A DNA stretch of 64,000 nt from the NCBI GenBank assembly GCA_029260615.1, contig JAJDCX010000082.1:1-64000 (forward strand), given 5' to 3'. Below are positions 46,601 through 55,283 of this stretch, piece by piece. The position numbers and the translations under genes were made by a program. Each line of letters opens with the position of its first letter. The first letter of the stretch is position 1. The stretch is from Phycisphaeraceae bacterium. Its GTDB lineage: Bacteria; Planctomycetota; Phycisphaerae; Phycisphaerales; Phycisphaeraceae. Below the pieces are notes generated by a model. That model did not search any database and was not told where the DNA came from. It worked only from the letters and a program-made list of their open reading frames with translations.

Positions 46601-46948
46601 GGTCAGGGCGTCGATCGCACGTTCGACCTCGTCCAATGCCTCATCGGGGTCGACATCCTCGCGGAATTCAACGGTGATCCCGCCGCCGCCTTCGGTCAAG
46701 GTGGTGTGTACTTCTTTGATCTCGTCTAGGTCGATCAGCTTGTCTTCGACCTTGATCGCCAGGGTTTCTTCGAGTTCGTCGGGGGTCACACCGGGATACG
46801 GCAGGCGGATGGTTGCCTTGTCCGGGTCAGATTCGGGGAAGAACTCGCGCCGCATCGACATCCCCGAGACCAGGCCCGCCAGGATGATCGCGGTCATCAG
46901 GAGGTTGATCGGAACGGGTTTGCGGACCCCGAAGCGTGCCAGACTCAC
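43598..46948 (-). CDS. RND-family efflux transporter (AcrB/MexB-like)
   Basis: The 1,116-residue inner-membrane pump has the usual N terminus (VPINLLMTAIILAGLVSGM) and porter domain start (RREFFPESDPDKATI, then PGVTPDELEETLAIKVED). It has helices with an acidic proton relay (GLIVVLGLLVDDAIVVAENI) and the C-terminal VIPFSLVGVIWGHLLLG with a SGIVVNDSLILVEF repeat. It exports small molecules using the proton gradient together with adaptors and an outer-membrane channel not encoded here. Its ATG overlaps the upstream adaptor stop by four bases. Confidence 0.95.
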   Translation of the reverse strand: MSLARFGVRKPVPINLLMTAIILAGLVSGMSMRREFFPESDPDKATIRLPYPGVTPDELEETLAIKVEDKLIDLDEIKEVHTTLTEGGGGITVEFREDVDPDEALDEVERAIDALTDLPEESEKIQVQLMEPRLPVIRVALYGDLDEQAMKHAIRSVRDDLRELPGMGEILVEGVRDYEIRVDVRAGALLEHGLSLPNVADTVRRWMTDIPGGTVRTGTGNVKVRTLGIEERASRIRDILLSSDTQGRSVRLGDIANVTDSFVDEQLYFRFNGQPGANLTVFKVGEQDIVHIAEMVRAYVDGQNAEPFVPGSITERLVSRFPSMQSGLGGLDRLHAWELGGTTQHPLPIGASLVTNTDLARFVEGRLELLLRNAKYGAILVFATLLLFLNWRVAMWVGVGLVTAIMGTLVLMSWLDVTLNLLTMFGLIVVLGLLVDDAIVVAENIQARHDRGEPSLEAAVSGTDQVSWPVVATVMTSVVAFLPLTFIKGQIGDLLGALPMVVACALIMSLIESLLILPGHMGHSLAKRDKSHPGKGVGLVRRAEKWRDHIVLDRIIPAYGKMMSVLLHFRYIAVASAVFMLIVSLGMVKGGHVGFNFLPTSDSETLIIDVNMPIGFPINETNKIVQRIERAAMSQDEFKGIGSVIGQRANVDTGAAEAFAPHVAQIFVELKPVEQRTRESSMVIESIRQALKGKVDEAERITYSEINGGPGGKDITLRVRGESPQRLEAAIDDLRACLAGYEAVNDISDNNDVGQVEIQHHVKPEGIALGFTSQEVARQVRGFLFGIDAHVYAADQEDIDVRIRADEDTRRSLYALQNAWLVSPADLPVPMNQVADFTETLTYATIHRFNRQRSITLEASVAPHVSPETIVEKFTSPVTETTGWLRSIGLGTTQVIGPSPLDQVRARYPDVTIEMAGRQQQMADAISSLPLGFAAAAVLIYVILAWLFSSYFQPLVVMLVIPFSLVGVIWGHLLLGYELTILSLIGFVALSGIVVNDSLILVEFYNKMRRDGKTVRDAMIAAGKARLRAILLTTITTVLGLTPLILERSFQAKFLIPMAISIAMGLISATVLILIVLPCVMLIFDDIAGLLYHLWHGTPRPIQQTTAQTLTAGADH

Positions 46949-48375
46949 TTCACGTCTCCCGGGTTTGAGTCCACGGTCTGGATGGACTGGTGTTGCGCAG
47001 GTGCCCGGTCAGTCATGGCGTCTTCATGTAGCCGGACGGGCTGGACGGTTTGGCCGTCGCTGAGTGAACGGGTTGGGTTCAGGATGACCAGGTCGCCTTG
47101 CTGAACCCCGTTATCCAGGACGGCCCATTGCTCGTCGGGCAGGCCAAGCGTGGGGAGGGGGCCCTCGAAAGCGTAGTCTTCGCTGACCTTGCTGCTTTGG
47201 ATCATGTTGTCGTGTACGAGCATGACGCGCTGGGTGCGTATCGACCGTCGGGGGACGACGATGCGGTTGCGGGTGTTGGACTCCATGACGACGCCGTTGA
47301 CAAAGACGCCCGGTGCCAGGGAGGTGTGTTTGTTCTGCTGTGTGTGTGGGGTTGTTTGCTTGTCTGTCAGTTCGACGTAGGCAACGAAGGTGCGTGTGGC
47401 GGGGTCGTCTTCGGGTGCGATGCGTGTGACGGTAGCTTCCCAGAACAAGTCTGGGTCGGCGGTGGAAGTCAGACGTACCGTATCGTCGATGCGGACATGT
47501 GACCGTGCGTTTGCGGAGAGGCTTAGCGGGGTCTGGATGCGATCCAGGTTGACGACCCGTGCGACGCGCTGACCCAGAGCCAGGTTTTCGCCGACCTCGA
47601 TGTCGATGTATTGGATGACCCCGTCGATCGGGCTCTTGATCGAGCAGCGGTCGAGGTTTATTTGGGCGATGTTGACGGAGGAGGTGAGGCCTGCTTTTTC
47701 GGCGAGCAACTGGTTACGCCGTGGGCCGATCGCGGCGAGGGTTTCTTCGACCAGGAGCCTGCCCCGTTCGGCCGCCAGGGAGACGCGGTCGGCGGCGTCG
47801 ACGTCCTTTTGGTTAGCGGCGTTCTTACTGAAGAGGTCCTGAATCCGAGCCAGCTCGTCACGGGCGAGTTCCAGGTCGCGTGTTTCGACATCCAGCCGTT
47901 GGGTCAACCAGTTTTCAAGGGTATCGAGCTCCGCGAGCCGGGCCTGGACGCCGGCCAGGTTTTGTTGAGCGATCTGGAGTTGGTTGGTGTGGTCGCTGGC
48001 ATCCAACTGGACGAGGGTTTGGCCCTGTGTGACGGTGGCCCCCTCGAGTATCTCGGGGGGGATGCATGTCACGGTGGCGGTGACCCGTGCGGGTACGTTG
48101 GCGGAGTCGATGGCCTCTGCGGTGCCGTACCCGGTCCACTGCCGACGCACAGGTACGGGGGTGGCGGTAAAGACGTTGACCCGTTGGGGCAGCTTGTTGG
48201 GATCGGCCGAGGACACGATCGGCTTGGAGCCGATGAGTATCTGAAAAATTACCACCGCGGCGATCAGTATCGTGGCCACAACGGCAACACGGGTGATGGT
48301 CACCGAATGTCGGATCACAAAGGCGATCACGGCTCGGATCAGGCAGACCACCCAGTGCCACAGCTTCTTCATCAT
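46945..48375 (-). CDS. RND efflux periplasmic adaptor (HlyD family), first copy in operon
   Basis: The 476-residue protein is anchored by an N-terminal helix (ITRVAVVATILIAAVVIFQIL). The lipoyl halves are TVTCIPPEILEGATVTQGQ and CSIKSPIDGVIQYIDIEVGE, around a long coiled-coil arm (about residues 130-235). A beta-barrel (PGVFVNGVVMESNTRNRIVVP) and a C-terminal tail complete it. It leads the leftward operon (adaptor, RND pump, second adaptor). Two different adaptors for one pump suggests a heteromeric sleeve or an atypical substrate path. Confidence 0.92.
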   Translation of the reverse strand: MMKKLWHWVVCLIRAVIAFVIRHSVTITRVAVVATILIAAVVIFQILIGSKPIVSSADPNKLPQRVNVFTATPVPVRRQWTGYGTAEAIDSANVPARVTATVTCIPPEILEGATVTQGQTLVQLDASDHTNQLQIAQQNLAGVQARLAELDTLENWLTQRLDVETRDLELARDELARIQDLFSKNAANQKDVDAADRVSLAAERGRLLVEETLAAIGPRRNQLLAEKAGLTSSVNIAQINLDRCSIKSPIDGVIQYIDIEVGENLALGQRVARVVNLDRIQTPLSLSANARSHVRIDDTVRLTSTADPDLFWEATVTRIAPEDDPATRTFVAYVELTDKQTTPHTQQNKHTSLAPGVFVNGVVMESNTRNRIVVPRRSIRTQRVMLVHDNMIQSSKVSEDYAFEGPLPTLGLPDEQWAVLDNGVQQGDLVILNPTRSLSDGQTVQPVRLHEDAMTDRAPAQHQSIQTVDSNPGDVK

Positions 48376-48462
48376 TTCTGGTTACCACAGGCAGGAGGGA
48401 CTTACACCCTCATCATATCAATAACACGCCGGTGGAGTCAGGTCATCGTACTGGTCGGGCTG

Positions 48463-49989
<1,527 letters not shown>

Positions 49990-50044
49990 GTCGCATCCTT
50001 CTTTCACTTAATCTTTCAGATCGAGGCATTTGGAATCCACCATT

Positions 50045-50076
50045 ATATGGTAAACTACGCAGTTTCATATGGTTAA
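50045..50076. promoter_or_regulatory. Candidate operator between mmsA and the ureidopropionase gene
   Basis: Direct repeats ATATGGTAA (50045-50053) and ATATGGTTAA (50067-50076) are 22 bases apart (two helical turns). They flank the inverted repeat AAACT-ACGC-AGTTT (50052-50065). The spacing on one DNA face and the divergent pathway genes suggest a shared regulator site. Confidence 0.45.
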
Positions 50077-50093
50077 TTTCAGGAGCCAGGCAA

Positions 50094-50963
50094 ATGGCAA
50101 GAATCGTCCGCGGTGCGTTGATCCAGGCCGCCCTCTGTGAGCCGGCCACTTCGCCGGTCGCCAAGATAAAGCAGGCCATGATCGACAAGCATGTCGACAT
50201 GATCGCCCAGGCCGCCGACAAGGGTGCCCAGGTGGTGTGTCTGCAGGAATTGTTCTACGGCCCGTACTTCTGCGCCGAGCAGGACATCAAGTGGTACGAC
50301 CTGACCGAGCCGATCCCCGACGGCCCGACCACCAGACTTATGCAGGACCTCGCCAAGAAGCACAAGATGGTGATTGTCGCTTCGATGTACGAAGAGGACA
50401 TGACCGGGGTTTATTACAACACCACGGCTGTGATTGATGCCGACGGGACGTACCTGGGCAAGTTCCGCAAGATCCACATCCCGCACTGCAACCCGGGGTT
50501 CTGGGAGAAGTTCTACTTCCGTCCGGGCAACCTGGGCTACCCCGTATTCGACACCAAGATCGGCAAGGTCGGTGTCTATATATGTTACGACCGGCACTTC
50601 CCCGATGGTGCCCGGTGTCTGGGGCTCAATGGTGCTGAGATCATTTTCAACCCCTCGGCTACGGTTGCAGGGTTGAGCGAGTACCTCTGGAAGCTCGAGC
50701 AGCCGGCCCACGCGGTGGCGAACCAGTACTTCGTCGGCGCGATCAACCGTCCGGGTATGGAAGCGCCTTGGAATATTGGCGAGTTCTACGGGCAGAGCTA
50801 TTTCTGTAACCCACGGGGCCAGATCGTGTCAGAAGGGTGTCGTGACGGCGATGATATCGTGATGGCCGACATGGATTTTGATCTGATCCGCGAGGTCCGC
50901 AATACCTGGCAGTTCTACCGCGACCGTCGGCCTGAGACCTATGGCCCGATCGTACAGTTGTAA
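50094..50963 (+). CDS. Beta-ureidopropionase (N-carbamoyl-beta-alanine amidohydrolase)
   Basis: The 289-residue nitrilase-superfamily enzyme has the Glu-Lys-Cys triad. The general-base Glu is in VVCLQELFYGPYF, the Lys in LGKFRKIHIP, and the nucleophile Cys in VGVYICYDRHFPDGAR. Homologues hydrolyse N-carbamoyl compounds; N-carbamoylputrescine amidase is similar in sequence. The neighbouring PreA, dihydropyrimidinase and aminotransferase genes point to N-carbamoyl-beta-alanine. AGGAG precedes the ATG. The permease gene follows after 87 bases on the same strand. Confidence 0.88.
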   Translation: MARIVRGALIQAALCEPATSPVAKIKQAMIDKHVDMIAQAADKGAQVVCLQELFYGPYFCAEQDIKWYDLTEPIPDGPTTRLMQDLAKKHKMVIVASMYEEDMTGVYYNTTAVIDADGTYLGKFRKIHIPHCNPGFWEKFYFRPGNLGYPVFDTKIGKVGVYICYDRHFPDGARCLGLNGAEIIFNPSATVAGLSEYLWKLEQPAHAVANQYFVGAINRPGMEAPWNIGEFYGQSYFCNPRGQIVSEGCRDGDDIVMADMDFDLIREVRNTWQFYRDRRPETYGPIVQL

Positions 50964-51050
50964 CCACGGCCCAGACCGACCGTGGACCCGCTGGCGCTGC
51001 TCCCCCGGTTCGCTTACGGGTGTGATGTAACGTGTATTGACAGAGACTCA

Positions 51051-52568
51051 ATGAGCAGCGAGACGACTAACAACCAGATCATTTACGGACTGGACGACAG
51101 GCCGCCGCCGGTGCGTGCGACGGTGCTGGCGGCACAGCACGTCCTGACGATGTTTGGCTCGACGGTGTCGATCCCGCTGTTGTTTGGGCCGGCGATGGGG
51201 ATGGGTATCGAGCAGATCGCGTTATTGATCTCGTCGGTGATGCTCTGCAGCGGGGTGGCGACGTTTATCCAGGCGACGTTCGGGTCGAGGCTGCCGATCA
51301 TCCAGGGGGTGTCGTTCTCGTTTATCGCGGCGTTCTTTGGGATTATTCTTGTCGTGGGCAAGCCCGTGGCGGAAGGGGGGATGGGCGGCGACAGCGCGAT
51401 GATGATGCAGTACATCGCCGGTGCGGTCATGGTCGGTGCGATTCTTGAGATGGTGATCGGTTTCAGCGGGCTGATGGGGTGGCTGCGAAAGCTGTTGTCC
51501 CCGGTGGTGGTTGGGCCGGTGATTATGTTGATCGGGCTAGCGTTGTTTCAACACGGTGCGCCCAAGGCTGGGACCGACTGGTCTATCTCGGGGCTGACGA
51601 TGTTGTTGGTCATCGTGTTCTCGCTGGTGCTGTCACGGAAGAACAGGTTCTTTCGCCTGTTCCCGATTTTGTCGGCGATCGTATTTGTGGTGACGTTGTG
51701 CTGGATTCTTACCGCGATGGGTATCTATGAAAAGGGCGACCCGTCGTATGTCAATCTTGAAGCGGTTGATTCCAGCCCGTGGGTACGGACCGATCCATCG
51801 GAAGTCTTTTTCCCTTGGGGGATGCCGAAGTTTCATCTTGGTTTCATCATCGCGGTGTTCGCTGGTTATCTGGCGTCGATGATCGAGTCGTTTGGGGACT
51901 ACCACGCCTGCTCGCAGATGGCGGGCGGTGGTGATCCGACATCCAAGCAGGTCTCACGCGGCATCGGTTGCGAGGGGATCGGCTGCTTCCTGACCGGGGT
52001 GTTCGGTGGGTTCAGTTCCACGAGCTACTCGGAAAATGTGGGCCTGGTTGGTTTGACCAAGGTGGGGTCGCGTTACGTCGTTCAGATCGGCGCGGTGATC
52101 CTGGTGCTGCTAGGTTTCTTTGGGAAGTTTGGTGCGTTCGCTGCGGCGATCCCTCCGCCGGTGGTGGGGGGGTTGTACTGTGTGATGTTTGGGCTGATCG
52201 CGGCGGTGGGTGTGCAGCAGTTGGCGAAGTGCGATCTGACCAGCGACCGGAATTTGTTTATCTCCGGGTTCAGTTTGTTCATGGGGTTGAGTGTCCCGGC
52301 CTATTTTGCATCGGTGGCGTCGGTGGACGATATCCAGGTCGGGCAGACGTTGGCGATGTATCAGCCGACGGTCGAGCCCTTGCTGGTGAAGTTGACCGAT
52401 GGGATGGCGGGGGTGGTGGTGGCGATCGGGTCCACGGGGATGGCGGTCGCGGCGATTTTGGGGCTGATCCTGGACAATCTGATCCCCGGCACCCTTGAGC
52501 AGCGGGGTCTTAAACCGAGTGTCCTGATCCCCAAATCAGTTTCGTTAGAAAAAGGCGAGGATCAATAG
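51051..52568 (+). CDS. NCS2 nucleobase permease (uracil/xanthine type)
   Basis: The 505-residue membrane protein has about 12-14 helices. It begins GLDDRPPPVRATVLAAQHVLTMFG, the standard NCS2 entry, where Q-H is conserved. It includes the family acidic motif in ASMIESFGDYHACSQMAGGG and the GGFSSTSYSENVGLVGLTKVGSR stretch. Uracil is the likely cargo, given the pyrimidine genes around it. ATG 51051 is preferred to 50982. The aminotransferase gene follows after 60 bases. Confidence 0.92.
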   Translation: MSSETTNNQIIYGLDDRPPPVRATVLAAQHVLTMFGSTVSIPLLFGPAMGMGIEQIALLISSVMLCSGVATFIQATFGSRLPIIQGVSFSFIAAFFGIILVVGKPVAEGGMGGDSAMMMQYIAGAVMVGAILEMVIGFSGLMGWLRKLLSPVVVGPVIMLIGLALFQHGAPKAGTDWSISGLTMLLVIVFSLVLSRKNRFFRLFPILSAIVFVVTLCWILTAMGIYEKGDPSYVNLEAVDSSPWVRTDPSEVFFPWGMPKFHLGFIIAVFAGYLASMIESFGDYHACSQMAGGGDPTSKQVSRGIGCEGIGCFLTGVFGGFSSTSYSENVGLVGLTKVGSRYVVQIGAVILVLLGFFGKFGAFAAAIPPPVVGGLYCVMFGLIAAVGVQQLAKCDLTSDRNLFISGFSLFMGLSVPAYFASVASVDDIQVGQTLAMYQPTVEPLLVKLTDGMAGVVVAIGSTGMAVAAILGLILDNLIPGTLEQRGLKPSVLIPKSVSLEKGEDQ

Positions 52569-52628
52569 CCGGGCCGGATACAATAGGCATAAGTACAAGC
52601 GGGCGGACAGTACGCAAAGGAAATCGAT

Positions 52629-54017
52629 ATGAGCACGACCCAATCACAACCCAAGACCGTTTCTCTGCCCGTGTGCGACCACAAGCCCACGCCCTACACC
52701 GGCCCGACACGCGATGAGGTGATCGCGCTGCGTACCCAGTACGTTTCTCCGGGTGTGCTGACGTATTACAAGTCCCCGATGATGATCGTTGAGGGGAAGA
52801 TGCAATATGTCTGGGATGAGAAGGGAACACGCTACCTCGACGCTTTTGCGGGGATCGTCACCGTCAGCGTCGGGCACTGTCACCCTAAAATCATCGAGAA
52901 GATCAAGACGCAGAGCGAAACGCTTCAGCACACCACGACGATCTACCTGCACCCGGCGATCGCGCAGTTTGCCGAGAAACTTGCATCGAAGATGCCCGAT
53001 GACCCCGATGGCAGCCCGCTTGATAAGAGTTACTTCACGAACTCCGGCAGCGAGGCGAACGAGATCGCGATCCTGTCCTGCCGAGAGCACACGGGGAACA
53101 TGCCTGTCATAGCCCAACGCAACGGCTACCACGGCGGGACTAGCGTTCCTATGAGCCTGACCGCGCACGGGAACTGGAAGTTCAAGTCCAACTCCAGCCT
53201 GGATGTCCATCACACCCACCCGGGGTACTGCTACCGATGCCCTTATGGTCTTGAATACCCTTCGTGTGATCTGAAGTGCGCCCACGACATCAAGAACGTC
53301 ATCCAGTACCAGACCGCTGGCGAGATCGCCTGCTTTATTGGCGAGCCGATCCAGGGCGTCGGTGGGACGGTGGTGCCGCCGAAGGATTTCTTCAAGATCG
53401 TGTACGACATCGTCCGTCAGCACGGCGGGCTGTGCATCGCAGACGAGGTGCAGGGCGGGTTCGGGCGGACCGGCAAGCACTTCTGGTCGCATGAGTACTT
53501 CGATGTGAAGCCGGACATGATTACGATGGCCAAGGGCATCGGCAACGGTTCGCCGTTGGGTGCGATGACCACGACCGAGGCGATCGCCCAGAACATGGCC
53601 AACAAGATCCACTTCAACACCTACGGCGGCAACCCCGTGAGTATGACCCAAGGCCTGGCGACGCTGGAGGTCATCGAAGAGGAAGGCATCCAGCAGAACG
53701 CCGACAAGATCGGGTCGTATATCAAGCAGGGCCTTGAAGCCTTGCAGGACAAGCACGATTTGATCGGCGATGTCCGGGGGATGGGGCTGATGCTTGGGGC
53801 GGAACTGGTCACCGACCGCAAGTCCAAGACCCCGGCCACGGCACAGGCTGCTGATGTAATGGAGGGTTGCCGGGACCGTGGGTTGATCATCGGCAAGGGC
53901 GGGTTGTTTGGCAACACGCTCCGCATCAAGCCCCCGATGTGCATCAACCAGGACGACGCCGATTTTATGCTGACGGTGTTGGATGAGGTGTTGGGCGACG
54001 TCGCAGCGAAAAACTAA
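52629..54017 (+). CDS. Class III aminotransferase (beta-alanine / AGXT2-like)
   Basis: The 462-residue fold-type I PLP enzyme shows YFTNSGSEANEIAILSCRE, the PLP-binding IADEVQGGFGRTGKHFW and the Schiff-base lysine in MAKGIGNGSPLGAM. It resembles the AGXT2 group that transaminates beta-alanine or beta-aminoisobutyrate with pyruvate or glyoxylate. Here it would convert beta-alanine to malonate semialdehyde for the MmsA homologue. An unusual Cys-rich insert (GYCYRCPYGLEYPSCDLKC, about residues 198-216) has the spacing of a possible metal site. GGAAA lies just before the ATG. Confidence 0.88.
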   Translation: MSTTQSQPKTVSLPVCDHKPTPYTGPTRDEVIALRTQYVSPGVLTYYKSPMMIVEGKMQYVWDEKGTRYLDAFAGIVTVSVGHCHPKIIEKIKTQSETLQHTTTIYLHPAIAQFAEKLASKMPDDPDGSPLDKSYFTNSGSEANEIAILSCREHTGNMPVIAQRNGYHGGTSVPMSLTAHGNWKFKSNSSLDVHHTHPGYCYRCPYGLEYPSCDLKCAHDIKNVIQYQTAGEIACFIGEPIQGVGGTVVPPKDFFKIVYDIVRQHGGLCIADEVQGGFGRTGKHFWSHEYFDVKPDMITMAKGIGNGSPLGAMTTTEAIAQNMANKIHFNTYGGNPVSMTQGLATLEVIEEEGIQQNADKIGSYIKQGLEALQDKHDLIGDVRGMGLMLGAELVTDRKSKTPATAQAADVMEGCRDRGLIIGKGGLFGNTLRIKPPMCINQDDADFMLTVLDEVLGDVAAKN

Positions 54018-54065
54018 CCAAACGAACAGAATCAATAAACGAACAAGACTGATCTGGAGATACCC

Positions 54066-55196
54066 ATGGCTGACCTGAGCGTAACCGTCAACGGTTTGAA
54101 AATGCCCAACCCTTTTGTGATCGGCTCGGGCCCTCCGGGGACCAACGCGAACGTGATCGGCAAGGCGTTTGATGAGGGTTGGGGTGCGGTGATCGCCAAG
54201 ACGGTCAGCCTCGATGCTTCCAAGGTTATCAATGTCGCGCCACGCTACGGCCGACTGCGCGGCAACGACCGCAAGGACATCTTTGGGTGGGAAAACATCG
54301 AGCTGATTTCTGACCGTGATTTCGATGTCTGGATCGACGAGTTCAAGCAGATCAAGGACAAGTACCCCGACCGCATCCTGATCGCGTCGATCATGGAAGA
54401 GTACAACAAGGACGCATGGATCGAGATTGTTGAACGGTGCCAGGACTGCGGCGTCGATGCGTTTGAGCTGAACTTCTCTTGCCCGCACGGCATGCCTGAG
54501 CGGAAGATGGGCGCGGCGATGGGCGAGGACCCCGAGTTGCTGGAAGAGGTCTGTGGCTGGGTCATGGCTGCGACTAAGATCCCGGTTTGGGCGAAGATGA
54601 CCCCCAACATCACACACATTGAAGACCCGACCCGCTCATCACTGAAAGCTGGGTGTGACGGTATCGCCGCGATCAACACGATCCGAAGCGTGATCGGTGT
54701 AAACCTGGATACGCTGCGGCCCGAGCCTTCGGTTGAAGGCTACACCACGCCGGGTGGCTACTCCTGCAAGGCGGTGCGTCCGATCGCGCTGCGGATGTGC
54801 ATGGAGATCGCCACGGTTATCAAGGACGAATACCCCGGGCGAACCCTCTCGGGCATCGGTGGGATTGAGACCGGCGAAGACGCGGCGCAGTTTATCTTGC
54901 TGGGCAGCGACACCGTGCAGGTCTGCACGGGGGTGATGAAGTACGGTTACGCCCACGTCAAAACCATGTGCGACCAACTCTCTGCCTTCATGGACAAGCA
55001 CAACTTCAAGAGCATTGAAGACTTCAAGGGCCAGAGTTTGCAATACTTCACGACCCACACCCACCTGGTTGAGCTGCAGGCCAAGGCCAAGGCCGACGCC
55101 AAGGCCGCGTCTGCCAAGAAGAAGATGGTCGCCAAGGATGCCGAGTGGTCCGGTGACGACTTCGTCAAGCAGTCTGATGCGCTGGGGAGCAACTGA
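54066..55196 (+). CDS. preA: Dihydropyrimidine dehydrogenase catalytic subunit (PreA-like, no ferredoxin domain)
   Basis: The 376-residue FMN barrel of the dihydroorotate dehydrogenase superfamily has NPFVIGSGPPGTNANVIGKA and KTVSLDASKVINVAPRYGRL. The active-site cysteine region is FELNFSCPHGMPERKMGAAMG, with IGGIETGEDAAQFILLG near the end. It reduces uracil or thymine to the dihydro form. E. coli PreA carries an extra C-terminal 4Fe-4S domain; here the protein ends in a Lys/Ala-rich tail (AKAKADAKAASAKKKMV) without cysteine clusters. No preT partner is nearby, so the electron donor is unknown. Confidence 0.9.
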   Translation: MADLSVTVNGLKMPNPFVIGSGPPGTNANVIGKAFDEGWGAVIAKTVSLDASKVINVAPRYGRLRGNDRKDIFGWENIELISDRDFDVWIDEFKQIKDKYPDRILIASIMEEYNKDAWIEIVERCQDCGVDAFELNFSCPHGMPERKMGAAMGEDPELLEEVCGWVMAATKIPVWAKMTPNITHIEDPTRSSLKAGCDGIAAINTIRSVIGVNLDTLRPEPSVEGYTTPGGYSCKAVRPIALRMCMEIATVIKDEYPGRTLSGIGGIETGEDAAQFILLGSDTVQVCTGVMKYGYAHVKTMCDQLSAFMDKHNFKSIEDFKGQSLQYFTTHTHLVELQAKAKADAKAASAKKKMVAKDAEWSGDDFVKQSDALGSN

Positions 55197-55228
55197 CCTG
55201 CTGCTTGGATAGTCTTGTATTTTTACAA

Positions 55229-55268
55229 TAACAGAGCCGCGTCGAGAGTGACGCGGCTCTGTTGCGTT
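55229..55268. terminator. Bidirectional terminator between preA and the dihydropyrimidinase gene
   Basis: A perfect 14-bp stem (AACAGAGCCGCGTC/GACGCGGCTCTGTT, loop GAGAGT) lies between convergent genes, with GCGTTTT to the right and an A-rich/T-rich flank to the left. Confidence 0.9.
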
Positions 55269-55283
55269 TTATGGCGAGGCTAT

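Noticed and set aside
52644-54617. 657-residue leftward reading frame opposite the aminotransferase and preA
   Set aside because: It is antisense to two clearly recognised enzymes and has His/Arg/Val-rich composition typical of GC-rich shadow frames. No domain is visible.
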